A model generated the notes under the pieces. It was not told the origin of the DNA and searched no databases. It saw nothing but the letters and a program-made list of their open reading frames with translations. Made by a program: the position numbers and the translations under genes. Positions 41,225 through 49,476 of a DNA stretch of 54,071 bases are shown in pieces; the first letter of the stretch is position 1, and each line of letters starts with the position of its first letter. The stretch is from a virus. The DNA is taken from positions 1-54,071 of the IMG/VR virus record IMGVR_UViG_3300042387_000502, one strand, 5' to 3'.

Positions 41225-43267
41225 ATGAGCGAATCTAAATGCCCATTTACGGGTAATGCTTTAAATAATGAAAAAACATCTAACGAGTATTGGTGGCCTA
41301 ATCAATTAGACCTATCACCACTAAGAAAACATTCAGAAAAATCTAATCCAATGACAAATGGATTCGATTACGCTAAAGAGTTTAATAGCTTAGACCTTGA
41401 TGCCCTTAAGAGTGATATTAATACACTCCTTACTACCTCACAAGAATGGTGGCCAGCAGATTACGGAAACTATGGACCATTCTTTATTCGTATGGCATGG
41501 CATTCTGCAGGTACGTACAGAACAACAGATGGTCGTGGCGGTGCAGGAGAAGGATTACATAGATTTGCTCCACAAAACTCTTGGCCAGATAATGGTAATT
41601 TAGATAAAGCTCGTCGTTTGCTCTGGCCTATTAAGCAAAAGTATGGAAATAAAATTTCATGGGCAGACCTTATGATTCTTGCAGGTAATGTTGCTCTTGA
41701 AAATATGGGATTCAAAACATTTGGTTTTGCTGGTGGTCGTGAAGATGTTTGGGAATCAGATGATACATACTGGGGTTCAGAAAAAGAATGGCTTGCAGAT
41801 AATCGATATAGTAGAGATCGTGAATTAGAAAATCCTCTTGCTGCAGTTCAAATGGGATTAATTTATGTAAACCCAGAAGGTCCTAATGGAAATCCAGATC
41901 CAATTCTTTCTGCAAAAGATATTCGTGAAACATTTGCACGTATGGCTATGAATGATGAGGAAACTGTTTCTCTTATTGCAGGTGGACATGCATTTGGTAA
42001 AGCACATGGCGCTGGTGATCCATCAAACGTTGGGCCAAATCCTGAAGCTGCACCTATTGAAGAAATGGGTCTTGGTTGGAAAAACTCATTTGGAAAAGGA
42101 AACGCAGAAGACACAATTACAAGTGGTATTGAAGGTGCATGGACTGCAACCCCTACTAAGTGGGACAACTCATACCTTAAGTTATTGTTTAAGTATGATT
42201 GGACACAAACAAAGTCACCTGCTGGTGCAACACAATGGATTCCAACAGATGAGTCTGCTGCTAATTTAGTTCCAGACGCACACATTAAAGGTAAGTTCCA
42301 TGCTCCAGTGATGACAACTGCAGACCTCGCATTGAAGTTTGATCCAGAGTACGAAAAGATTTCACGAAGATTCCTTGAAGACTTTGACTACTTCTCAGAT
42401 CAGTTTGCTCGTGCATGGTTTAAGCTAACTCATAGAGATATGGGTCCAATTGCAAGATACCTTGGCAAAGAAGTTCCTTCTGAAGAATTAATTTGGCAGG
42501 ACCCAGTTTCATTATCTAATACAAATATTGATATAGACTCTATTAAGAATAAGATTAAGTCTTCTGATATACCTATGTCATACTTTGTAGAAACGGCATG
42601 GGCTTCTGCATCTACTTTCCGAAAAACAGATAAGCGTGGCGGAGCAAATGGTGCTCGTATTAAATTAGAACCACAAAACAAGTGGGAAGTAAATAGCAGC
42701 AATGCAGTATCAACCGTTATTAATTTCCTAGAATCTATTAAAGAAGAGTCTGGTGCTTCTCTTGCTGATTTAATTGTTTTAGCAGGATGTGCAGCAATTG
42801 AAAAAATCTCTAAAGACTTATTAATAGTTCCGTTTACTCCTGGGCGTGGGGACGCAACACAAGAACAAACAGACATAGATTCATTTGCAGTCCTTGAACC
42901 AAAATTTGATGGTTTCCGTAACTACACTCATTGGAGCATAACTGTCCCAGAAGAAGTTTTATTAGTAGAAAAAGCTAATCTATTAGGCCTAACCCCAGTA
43001 GAATTAGTGCTTTTGTTATCTGGTATGAGAATGTTAAGCAATAATAAACTAGACAATAGTTACTTAATTGAATTACTTTCATATACCAATGCCAATCAAG
43101 CAAAAGGTATTCCTGTTGTAGATTTAATCATTGCGTCTAACTCTGAACTTCGTGCAATTGCCGAAGTGTATGCCTCAGATGATGCTAAAGATAAATATAT
43201 TAAAGACTTTATTTCAGCGTGGGATAAGGTTATGATGTTAGACCGATTTGATACAAGAAAAGGATAA
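41225..43267 (+). CDS. katG: Catalase-peroxidase KatG
   Basis: 680 residues. Heme site R89, W92, H93 ([11 protein letters not shown]), proximal H255 ([13 protein letters not shown]). The crosslink triad W92-Y214-M240 that gives catalase activity is intact. Each site is 15 residues earlier than in Mycobacterium KatG numbering. The C-terminal half is ~45 residues shorter than usual, missing a loop before [12 protein letters not shown]. Destroys H2O2. It has its own promoter and codon use looks less AT-rich than neighbours, hinting at host origin. Confidence 0.93.
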   Translation: MSESKCPFTGNALNNEKTSNEYWWPNQLDLSPLRKHSEKSNPMTNGFDYAKEFNSLDLDALKSDINTLLTTSQEWWPADYGNYGPFFIRMAWHSAGTYRTTDGRGGAGEGLHRFAPQNSWPDNGNLDKARRLLWPIKQKYGNKISWADLMILAGNVALENMGFKTFGFAGGREDVWESDDTYWGSEKEWLADNRYSRDRELENPLAAVQMGLIYVNPEGPNGNPDPILSAKDIRETFARMAMNDEETVSLIAGGHAFGKAHGAGDPSNVGPNPEAAPIEEMGLGWKNSFGKGNAEDTITSGIEGAWTATPTKWDNSYLKLLFKYDWTQTKSPAGATQWIPTDESAANLVPDAHIKGKFHAPVMTTADLALKFDPEYEKISRRFLEDFDYFSDQFARAWFKLTHRDMGPIARYLGKEVPSEELIWQDPVSLSNTNIDIDSIKNKIKSSDIPMSYFVETAWASASTFRKTDKRGGANGARIKLEPQNKWEVNSSNAVSTVINFLESIKEESGASLADLIVLAGCAAIEKISKDLLIVPFTPGRGDATQEQTDIDSFAVLEPKFDGFRNYTHWSITVPEEVLLVEKANLLGLTPVELVLLLSGMRMLSNNKLDNSYLIELLSYTNANQAKGIPVVDLIIASNSELRAIAEVYASDDAKDKYIKDFISAWDKVMMLDRFDTRKG

Positions 43268-43269
43268 AT

Positions 43270-43374
43270 ATGTTTTATTTACTACATTCATCAGCAATTG
43301 TCTTGTTAATGCTAGGCTCATATGGACTAGGATATAAACAGGCTACAAGCAGGGTAAAATCAAAGACTAAGTAG
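43270..43374 (+). CDS. 34-residue membrane peptide
   Basis: ATG 2 bases after katG. One hydrophobic segment (SSAIVLLMLGSYGLGY) and a basic tail. Probably co-expressed with katG. Unknown. Confidence 0.5.
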   Translation: MFYLLHSSAIVLLMLGSYGLGYKQATSRVKSKTK

Positions 43375-43380
43375 TCATAT

Positions 43381-43578
43381 ATGATACCAGACCTTAGAAA
43401 TGAAACTCTTAACCTAATAGATGATTTTATATTAGATCATATAGATGACTTTACAAATGAAGAGCTATATTGGATTATAAATGAATTAGAGTCACTGTCT
43501 AATACATTTTATAAAAAGTTTAAGCCACTAATCGATGAAGATATAGAGGCCTTAATTGAAGATATTGAGGAAGAATGA
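43381..43578 (+). CDS. Small acidic helical protein
   Basis: 65 residues, strongly acidic (DEDIEALIEDIEEE). ATGA overlap with the next gene. Unknown. Confidence 0.6.
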   Translation: MIPDLRNETLNLIDDFILDHIDDFTNEELYWIINELESLSNTFYKKFKPLIDEDIEALIEDIEEE

Positions 43579-43826
43579 TAAGGTATTTTAAACTTAGAAA
43601 AGCCATGAAAGAAGTAATTAAAAATAATAATGAATTTTTAATGGCATTGGCAGAGTCTGAAAGAAATGAACAATCATCTAATTTAACATGGGATGAAGAC
43701 GGTGTATGGAAATGCTGGACCTATAATAGAGACACAAATAGATACTATTTTGATGACATAGGTAATGAATCTATTACGGGATTATGGGAAAATCAAATTA
43801 CTCAAGAAGCTAATGAAAGAATTTAA
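43575..43826 (+). CDS. Small phage protein
   Basis: 83 residues; helical start, then a W/Y-rich beta part (DGVWKCWTYNRDTNRYYF). Unknown. Confidence 0.6.
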   Translation: MIRYFKLRKAMKEVIKNNNEFLMALAESERNEQSSNLTWDEDGVWKCWTYNRDTNRYYFDDIGNESITGLWENQITQEANERI

Positions 43827-43962
43827 ATCTTATTGTAGATATTGTGAACAGGTAGTTGAAGGAAAGACTACTGCAGTAACCGTACTAGAATCTGGCAATT
43901 ACTTATATATTGGTGAATGTAATGTTTGTCTATATGAGATAAGAAGAATCTCTAGGCCATGA
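43813..43962 (+). CDS. Zinc-ribbon microprotein
   Basis: 49 residues from ATG 43813. CRYC and CNVC, ~28 apart, with a beta hairpin between. Overlaps neighbours by 14 and 4 bases. Confidence 0.6.
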   Translation: MKEFKSYCRYCEQVVEGKTTAVTVLESGNYLYIGECNVCLYEIRRISRP

Positions 43963-44108
43963 ACAAATTAACCTGCCATGGGTGCCAGAAGTCTGCTAAA
44001 TTATTTTTACATGTTATGGATGATAGTTTTATATACGCCCTATGTAGAAAATGTGTAATAGTTCAATTAGACATAGAGCACTACATGAGAAAGAATAATG
44101 AATTGTAG
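43959..44108 (+). CDS. Zinc-ribbon microprotein
   Basis: 49 residues; CHGC near the N-terminus and CRKC at ~29-32. ATGA overlap upstream. Unknown. Confidence 0.6.
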   Translation: MNKLTCHGCQKSAKLFLHVMDDSFIYALCRKCVIVQLDIEHYMRKNNEL

Positions 44109-44110
44109 GT

Positions 44111-44569
44111 ATGTCTAAAAGGCATAGAAATAGACCAGAGTGCGGTACAAGATCTGGATACGATTGGCATAGAAGAGATGCTAAAGAACTTGCTTGCTTA
44201 GAGTGTCGCAATGCTGAGGCATTGTATTGGCGGGAACAAAGGATAATCAGGGGCGATGTAATAAGACAAAATAACCAAAGAAGACGTTCCAGATACTTTA
44301 GAGCTATAGGAAAAAATACCAAGATATCTGTATTTACAGAAAAAGAAATATTAGATTTATATGGGACTAATTGCCACATATGCCACAGACCAATAGATTT
44401 AAATGCCCCCAGAGGGGTAGGTAAGCCTGGATGGGAAAATGGACTACATTTAGACCATGTAATACCATTATCTAAGGGTGGAGATAATACTATTGAAAAT
44501 GTAAAACCATCTCATGGATATTGTAATATAACTAAGAATGCTACAATTATTAGTAAACATAATACATAG
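44111..44569 (+). CDS. HNH endonuclease
   Basis: 152 residues. HNH core LDHVIPLSKGGDNTIENVKP with HGYCNITK; Zn Cys pairs CHIC and CRNAE-type context near the N-terminus. A free-standing homing or packaging-associated nuclease; there is no adjacent terminase, so homing or DNA degradation is likelier. Confidence 0.85.
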   Translation: MSKRHRNRPECGTRSGYDWHRRDAKELACLECRNAEALYWREQRIIRGDVIRQNNQRRRSRYFRAIGKNTKISVFTEKEILDLYGTNCHICHRPIDLNAPRGVGKPGWENGLHLDHVIPLSKGGDNTIENVKPSHGYCNITKNATIISKHNT

Positions 44570-44599
44570 TATATTGATCTAAATTAGTCCAAGCAAAAG

Positions 44600-44655
44600 T
44601 GCGGCGAAAAGTAGAAGCCCCCAAGCCAGTACCTGGCCTGACAATATAGTATAAT
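44600..44655 (+). promoter_or_regulatory. Hairpin and leaderless promoter
   Basis: After the HNH stop a GCCAG/CTGGC hairpin lies near 44625-44637. TATAAT at 44650-44655 is 6 bases before the ATG at 44662; no clear -35. Confidence 0.45.
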
Positions 44656-44661
44656 GGATAT

Positions 44662-44787
44662 ATGACCTGTAAATGTAATGATGAGCAAAAAACAGGATAC
44701 GGGTATGATGAATTAAAAGACTTTGATATGGGATATAGAGATCCTAGGCAAAGTAGAATAACTCCATTTAGAGGACCAATTAGATAA
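44662..44787 (+). CDS. 41-residue protein
   Basis: MTCKCNDE start with two Cys, Gly/Tyr/Arg-rich remainder. Leaderless. Unknown. Confidence 0.5.
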   Translation: MTCKCNDEQKTGYGYDELKDFDMGYRDPRQSRITPFRGPIR

Positions 44788-44789
44788 GG

Positions 44790-44870
44790 ATGAGCATGGG
44801 ATTTTTAGACAGATTAGAGGAGTGGCTGGATTTTGAAGAAGAGGTAGATCTGGAGTCAGAATCTTCATGA
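44790..44870 (+). CDS. 26-residue acidic peptide
   Basis: ATG after TAAGG; acidic amphipathic helix (LDRLEEWLDFEEEVDLE). ATGA overlap with the next gene. Speculative but well packed. Confidence 0.4.
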   Translation: MSMGFLDRLEEWLDFEEEVDLESESS

Positions 44871-45022
44871 TTAAATTTAGAAGCCCTATATACTGGGAGC
44901 ATAAGTTCAATGCAACACTGAGTATATTATGCCAAAATTGTGGTGTAAGGTTTAATACAACATTTAAGAAGTATGAGAGAAATAAAAGCTGTCCTAGATG
45001 CATGTATAAAGCAGTTGACTAG
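44867..45022 (+). CDS. 51-residue zinc-ribbon protein
   Basis: CQNC and CPRC, 20 apart, with basic residues. Its end overlaps the next promoter's TTGACT. Confidence 0.6.
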   Translation: MIKFRSPIYWEHKFNATLSILCQNCGVRFNTTFKKYERNKSCPRCMYKAVD

Positions 45023-45044
45023 AATAATATAGATATAGTATAAT
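45015..45044 (+). promoter_or_regulatory. Leaderless promoter
   Basis: TTGACT (45015-45020), 18 bases, TATAAT (45039-45044), 6 bases to ATG 45051. Confidence 0.7.
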
Positions 45045-45050
45045 TACTAT

Positions 45051-45167
45051 ATGAACCTACTTACACATCAAGAGCCATATAATCATTTAAATAGATCTAT
45101 TTTAATCATTGGCATCATATCAGTAATATGCTTAATGGTTTACGTATCCAAAAAAGGGCGGGGCTGA
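45051..45167 (+). CDS. 38-residue membrane peptide
   Basis: One transmembrane segment (SILIIGIISVICLMVYV) and a basic tail (SKKGRG). The TGA overlaps the next ATG (TGATG). Confidence 0.55.
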   Translation: MNLLTHQEPYNHLNRSILIIGIISVICLMVYVSKKGRG

Positions 45168-45355
45168 TGATAGAACTACTACTAATAGCCATTACATGGT
45201 ATGCAACTAAGGTATTTTACACAAGAGATATAAAGATCAATATCCCCCAAAGGGAGACAGATTTCATAGATGCTTTATGTGCTAAATGTGCTCAGACCCT
45301 TGTGATCCATAAAAAGCATATGAGAACTCCGTTCTACTGTTTGCTCTGTAGATAA
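45167..45355 (+). CDS. Membrane-anchored zinc-ribbon protein
   Basis: 62 residues from ATG 45167. N-terminal hydrophobic segment (LLLIAITWYAT), then CAKC and CLLC. An unusual mix of anchor and ribbon. Confidence 0.6.
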   Translation: MIELLLIAITWYATKVFYTRDIKINIPQRETDFIDALCAKCAQTLVIHKKHMRTPFYCLLCR

Positions 45356-45372
45356 TAGGATATAATTGATAT

Positions 45373-45726
45373 ATGAAGAAATATATGATTGCTGATATGG
45401 TTAAATCTGCAAGTGTTGACTACGTAGAATTATGGCGTGAAAAAGGATATCCAGAACAATTCTATTTTAAAATAAAGCCATCTAAGTCTACTTGGCGAAG
45501 AAATATGGCGGAGGACCCAGCTGAGGTAGATGCTTACCCTATATATGAATCAATAGGCGAAGATGGAGAGGATACTCCATATTATTATGTAGATGTAAAT
45601 TGGCCTAAAGGATCGACAAATGCTAAATATATTAAAACATATGAAATGGATATAGATACTATAGAATCTTGGTCAAATGATACTTCAGGCACTTATTTTA
45701 ATGCCAACATACGTGGCAAAATATAG
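45373..45726 (+). CDS. Phage protein, last + strand gene
   Basis: 117 residues, Tyr/Trp-rich acidic. TATAAT (45361-45366) lies 6 bases before the ATG, predicting a leaderless mRNA. Unknown. Confidence 0.6.
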   Translation: MKKYMIADMVKSASVDYVELWREKGYPEQFYFKIKPSKSTWRRNMAEDPAEVDAYPIYESIGEDGEDTPYYYVDVNWPKGSTNAKYIKTYEMDIDTIESWSNDTSGTYFNANIRGKI

Positions 45727-46252
45727 CCTCATATCCTAGGTTACCCTTACCCTTAAACCCCCCTCAAATAGTCTTATATGCCTTTTTAGAGCCATATCTA
45801 CTACATATCTATCAAAGTAAATACTATTAATTATAACGTAAATGTTATCGATATATACTCAGATATATATACATGTTATGGGACGTGCCCTCCATAATCC
45901 TCCACATAATACCATTTTGCTCCACATGGCATATATTACCCATATTGTCAAGAGCTTTGGACCAAATGTTATATATATGTTGTATAAATGTGTTCCAGGA
46001 TATATAAACATGTCTCGTAAAGCCATATATTTGCCCACATATTTTGCCATATTTTATATACTTTTTGTTATATTCTATATATGTTTAATAAAATAATTAT
46101 ACATTTATATTAAATTATCCTAGATTTTCAGGGATTTTTTATAGCTCTTCGTAAAGCGAACATTCTGCCCTTACGGATATATAACAAATGGGACATATAT
46201 ATCCAAGATGTACATATAGTACAAATCGGACATACTGTCCCAATATGTTTTG
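45727..46252. other. AT-rich convergent intergenic region
   Basis: No convincing gene. Contains many ATATATAC/ACATATAT runs, inverted repeats GGACATATATATCC and GGACATACTGTCC, and one copy of the ATTTCAGGG-type element (46125-46154). It separates rightward from leftward transcription. Confidence 0.6.
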
Positions 46253-46444
46253 TTATTTAGTTATACGTGTTACGGTTACTGGACCACATAGGGTATTGTA
46301 TCTATCTTGTTCCGCCGTCTTTCTTGCCTTCTCTATTTTCTTCCATTTACGGAAAGCTGTTAGGGCATGATTCTTATCTCTACCCCGCTTTGTATCCTCC
46401 CATTTCTTCGGCTTACGTTGAGAGGACCCCGTAGCTTTGCTCAT
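46253..46444 (-). CDS. Small basic protein
   Basis: 63 residues, Lys/Arg-rich, helical (KNHALTAFRKWKKIEKARKT); probable nucleic-acid binder. ATGA overlap with the upstream gene. Confidence 0.6.
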   Translation of the reverse strand: MSKATGSSQRKPKKWEDTKRGRDKNHALTAFRKWKKIEKARKTAEQDRYNTLCGPVTVTRITK

Positions 46445-46710
46445 GCGGTAGGCTCATGCATTTCTATAACCTCAGCAAGGTGGCTAGATAACATCAGAGC
46501 CTCAGAGGTAATACCCTCAGCCCAATAGGGTTCAAAGTTGCCAGCCTGATATCTAATAATTTCCTTTATCAACTCCATAAGTCTATCTTGGGTATATAGA
46601 GGAAAGTTATTTACAATTATGTTAGCGCATATCATTGGATTAAACCAATGGTTGTCTAACACTTTTGCTAATTGTTCTGCGATTTTTTCTTCATCTGTTT
46701 TTTTAGCCAT
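46441..46710 (-). CDS. Small helical protein
   Basis: 89 residues; acidic start, then helices with aromatic residues (RYQAGNFEPYWAEG). RBS AAGGCGG. Own promoter. Confidence 0.65.
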   Translation of the reverse strand: MAKKTDEEKIAEQLAKVLDNHWFNPMICANIIVNNFPLYTQDRLMELIKEIIRYQAGNFEPYWAEGITSEALMLSSHLAEVIEMHEPTA

Positions 46711-46727
46711 GTCCGCCTTTCATAAAG

Positions 46728-46756
46728 ATTATACCAAAAAGGTTGGAGAAGGTCAA
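46728..46756 (-). promoter_or_regulatory. Sigma70-type promoter
   Basis: - strand TTGACC (46756-46751), 17 bases, TATAAT (46733-46728). The -35 sits in an imperfect inverted repeat that may terminate the upstream gene. Confidence 0.7.
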
Positions 46757-46796
46757 CGATTTCGGGGGCTCGTCAACCCTCTCCAATATTTATTGT

Positions 46797-46940
46797 TTAC
46801 TTAGTTAGTTTAACTTCTGCAGTAAACTTTACGCCGTTCTTCTCTGCCTCTGACAGAGCTTGCTTAGCAGCACCTGAGAAGCGACCACGCTTGCCCACTG
46901 TAATGCCCTTGGTCTTTAGATATTCACGCTTTGTTGTCAT
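46797..46940 (-). CDS. Lsr2-tail-like DNA-binding microprotein
   Basis: 47 residues: REYLKTKGITVGKRGRFSG then AAKQALSEA. The G-x-x-V-x-x-RGR pattern matches the C-terminal DNA-binding domain of Lsr2, the actinobacterial xenogeneic silencer, without its dimerisation domain. It could compete with host Lsr2. ATGA overlap with the upstream gene. Confidence 0.55.
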   Translation of the reverse strand: MTTKREYLKTKGITVGKRGRFSGAAKQALSEAEKNGVKFTAEVKLTK

Positions 46941-47374
46941 TGTGTTGACCCTTCTAATACTACAGGCTCCGCCTTGAAGCCTGCTTCTTGCGTTCCATAT
47001 TCAGTTGTGTTATCTGACTGCACGTCGTCAGAATCCTCGTCATCTAGCCAGCCGTCTTCCTCCAGGGCGGCAAGGTAGTCGTTGTCTATCATCCAGTCTT
47101 GGATTGCCTCATCAACATACTCTGCCCCATATTCAAGGGTAAATTCAGTTGGCGGGTTATCCCAAAGTTTCTCCCAGATATTATCCAGAGTGATACCTTC
47201 AGTAACAACATAATCATTATACTCATTAGGTTCTTTATAAGTATCATATTTGTCTGAGATTACGTCCCAAACCCATAACCATACTAATGGAGCACCAATT
47301 GGCATACCATTTAAAGTCTTAATAATTTGATCTAACTGCATTTTAGTTTGTGGACCTAGATCTTTATTAACCAC
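46937..47374 (-). CDS. Acidic early-region protein
   Basis: 145 residues, Asp/Glu/Trp-rich with an acidic stretch (EEDGWLDDEDSDD); DNA-mimic-like composition. A CAACGAAAGG leader precedes it. Unknown. Confidence 0.6.
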   Translation of the reverse strand: MVNKDLGPQTKMQLDQIIKTLNGMPIGAPLVWLWVWDVISDKYDTYKEPNEYNDYVVTEGITLDNIWEKLWDNPPTEFTLEYGAEYVDEAIQDWMIDNDYLAALEEDGWLDDEDSDDVQSDNTTEYGTQEAGFKAEPVVLEGSTQ

Positions 47375-47615
47375 GTTGTTTAGCCCTTTCGTTGATAGCG
47401 AATGATAAATTATACGTCATAACATAGATTTCTGTCAATGCGTCTAGTCGACCTGAAAAATATTTATATTCAGGCATATCCTGTAATTCAGATATGTCTA
47501 ACAGTTTAGTTTCACATTCATACATTAGATTCTTCATATGTCCATGCATGATGTCTGTACCTGTCTCACCCATGTCTACAAGCTTTTGAAGATGTGTGTC
47601 AAGTTTGTCACTCAT
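47367..47615 (-). CDS. Small early-region protein
   Basis: 82 residues, helical (HGHMKNLMYECETKLLDISE). 8-base overlap downstream. Unknown. Confidence 0.6.
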   Translation of the reverse strand: MSDKLDTHLQKLVDMGETGTDIMHGHMKNLMYECETKLLDISELQDMPEYKYFSGRLDALTEIYVMTYNLSFAINERAKQRG

Positions 47616-47788
47616 AGTAATACTCCCGTCATATGAATATCTAACAGATGTCTAACTGCATGTATCTGTCCTTCTATAAATATAATATCTTCAGGACTTT
47701 TATCTAATGGGTCCCTATCTTGATTAAGACTAATTAAATATATCTTCATATACTCAACTAAGTAATTATCCGTAGTAAGTGTTTTCAT
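47612..47788 (-). CDS. 58-residue helical protein
   Basis: Start 47788, ATGA overlap with 47615. Helical, His/Asp-rich end (IHAVRHLLDIHMTG). Unknown. Confidence 0.55.
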   Translation of the reverse strand: MKTLTTDNYLVEYMKIYLISLNQDRDPLDKSPEDIIFIEGQIHAVRHLLDIHMTGVLL

Positions 47789-47933
47789 CTATATACCCTT
47801 CTGCTAGTAGGCCTTCAAAGAAGTCCCATATGGTTAATAGACCTTGCTTAACATCAGGGTCGGAAGCGGAATCAATAGCAACAGTTAAACTATTACCAAA
47901 GTTCTGTATATCCTTATATGTATATCCTAACAT
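47766..47933 (-). CDS. 55-residue protein
   Basis: Start 47933, stop inside the next gene (23-base overlap). Two predicted helices (QGLLTIWDFFEGLLAEGYID). Overlaps the upstream gene by 7. Confidence 0.55.
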   Translation of the reverse strand: MLGYTYKDIQNFGNSLTVAIDSASDPDVKQGLLTIWDFFEGLLAEGYIDENTYYG

Positions 47934-48166
47934 TCTATGTAGTATTCCTCTCCAGGTTCTACCTGCCAGTATTCATTAAATTGTTTCTTGACGGATTCAT
48001 CAGAACACATACTTGCCATTTCATAGTCAGCAATAAACATACCTTCATCTATATGACCAGTTATCCAAGAATCAAATAACTGTTCTTGAATATCTTGTAA
48101 TACAGCGTCTGATATATGCTTAGGCATATCATCAAACATACTAGGTTTATCATTTTGATATCCCAT
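47927..48166 (-). CDS. Small acidic early-region protein
   Basis: 79 residues; Met/Asp/Glu-rich. Heads a four-gene cluster down to 47367. RBS GAAAGGAA. Unknown. Confidence 0.6.
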   Translation of the reverse strand: MGYQNDKPSMFDDMPKHISDAVLQDIQEQLFDSWITGHIDEGMFIADYEMASMCSDESVKKQFNEYWQVEPGEEYYIEC

Positions 48167-48189
48167 ATATTCCTTTCGCTAGGACCTTA

Positions 48190-48211
48190 ATTATATAACA
48201 GACCACTGACA
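48190..48211 (-). promoter_or_regulatory. Early promoter with TGTCAG element
   Basis: - strand TGTCAG (48211-48206), exactly 10 bases, TATAAT (48195-48190). TATACA lies 17 bases upstream of the -10 as -35. Confidence 0.7.
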
Positions 48212-48469
48212 TTGTATATAGAATATAGGTGTGTTTCACACCACATGTCCAAGCTTTGAGATTTCAGGGAAATATATTTGACTGTCGTAAACAACATATG
48301 CTACCCTCACCCGTGAGCGCAAAAGAGAAGCCCCCGTGTATGGGATCACGGGGACTAAGATAAATGGCTGCTAGGACCTCAACGAAAGGAAAAACCTGCC
48401 TTACTTAGCATCTAGAGGAGATGCACCATTTATATAAATAGGCACAAGGCCTATTCAAATTATATCACA
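48212..48469. other. Structured intergenic region
   Basis: No gene seen. Holds the ATTTCAGGG..CGTAA element (48261-48290), a CCCCGTG/CACGGGG hairpin (~48333-48355), a + strand copy of CAACGAAAGGAA (~48380), GCATCT/AGATGC (48410-48426) and the terminator of 48470 (AATAGGC 48437-48443 / GCCTATT 48449-48455). Confidence 0.55.
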
Positions 48470-48874
48470 CTAAACGAGTAATCTTTCCAGCGCATACTTC
48501 TCACAGAACGCCGATAGGTCCATGGTAAAAATTGCTTCATTCTTCATACCAAGAACTTTGTTTTCAAGGTTTCGGTGATCGTCTTGCTCATGTAGCGAGA
48601 ACGTTTGATCTTTCCAGTTGATAACAGCAATCTTATGCTCGTTATCTCCAATTGAATTTACTTGAAGACCCCAGCCTGTTTCCATGTTCCATTGATCTCC
48701 GATTAATTGACTGATCGCAATACGTGTAGCATATGATTCATCTGTCCAACGGGGACGGGCAGCAATGACAGCATCCGCCAATTTACCTAACATGTTATAT
48801 CCAGCCCAATGTCCATACAGACATATAGTGTCGCCTGCTCCGTCTACGAATACGTAGTTTGCTCTATCTCCCAT
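48470..48874 (-). CDS. Conserved actinobacterial/phage protein
   Basis: 134 residues starting MGDRANYVFVDGAGDTICLY, an N-terminus I recognise from uncharacterised actinobacterial and phage proteins. Glu/Trp-rich later part. Stop followed by a hairpin terminator at 48437-48455. Confidence 0.65.
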   Translation of the reverse strand: MGDRANYVFVDGAGDTICLYGHWAGYNMLGKLADAVIAARPRWTDESYATRIAISQLIGDQWNMETGWGLQVNSIGDNEHKIAVINWKDQTFSLHEQDDHRNLENKVLGMKNEAIFTMDLSAFCEKYALERLLV

Positions 48875-49101
48875 TATATTTCCGCCTTTTCTAGTTGAGG
48901 GACTTTTTCTGTTTTATTTAATTCTACTATTTCTAGTGTTACTTTGTCAAGAGCCTGTTTATTCTTGTTTAAATGGTGGCTACAGAAGCTGAGCTCATTT
49001 GATGTAAGCCCTCCCACTGTATCTACATCTGACTTATTAACAAATCTAATTATCCATTTAGCCTGAGCTGGACAAGAATCGCATTTAATCCATTCGCTCA
49101 T
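48874..49101 (-). CDS. Zinc-finger protein (DUF7455-like)
   Basis: 75 residues. CDSCPAQAKW and FCSHHLNKN supply CxxC and CxHH zinc ligands. Shares one base with 48874. Function unknown. Confidence 0.65.
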   Translation of the reverse strand: MSEWIKCDSCPAQAKWIIRFVNKSDVDTVGGLTSNELSFCSHHLNKNKQALDKVTLEIVELNKTEKVPQLEKAEI

Positions 49102-49244
49102 AGTTTATTACTTTCAATCATGTCTGATAGTCTGTCTAATAACCATGAATCAATGTCAGCGATATCAATCTCCCGTAACTTCTCAATCATTTCTTCACGG
49201 GCAAACTTATAGCCTTCTTGGAATCCATCTTTATAATCAGACAT
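49098..49244 (-). CDS. 48-residue helical protein
   Basis: Start 49244; ATGA overlap with 49101. Amphipathic helices (FAREEMIEKLREIDIADIDS). Unknown. Confidence 0.55.
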   Translation of the reverse strand: MSDYKDGFQEGYKFAREEMIEKLREIDIADIDSWLLDRLSDMIESNKL

Positions 49245-49476
49245 TTAACATCCTATCATATCTATATGCCAATTCGTTATCAGCATATTTACTTTCGACT
49301 AAAACCTTAAGTTGGTGCTTAGATATTAATCTAGTTACCTTCTCAATGTTACCAGTTCCTATTTCGAAAGTCAATGTTTCTTTGTTATATGAATCAGGAT
49401 CTAATCCTCCAACCTCAGCGTCCCATATAGAAAAATGGAACGCCCTGGATGAATCTGCTTTTAATTTATAAAACAT
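49237..49476 (-). CDS. 79-residue early-region protein
   Basis: ATG 49476 overlaps the upstream TAA (TAATG). Alpha/beta. Unknown. Confidence 0.6.
   Translation of the reverse strand: MFYKLKADSSRAFHFSIWDAEVGGLDPDSYNKETLTFEIGTGNIEKVTRLISKHQLKVLVESKYADNELAYRYDRMLNV

Noticed and set aside
41470-42876. - strand frames inside katG
   Set aside because: They are shadows of a clearly conserved katG and lack ribosome binding sites.
45842-46096. Possible + strand 84-codon gene in the convergent spacer
   Set aside because: Composition follows AT repeats, no promoter or ribosome binding site, and it overlaps an equally open - strand frame.
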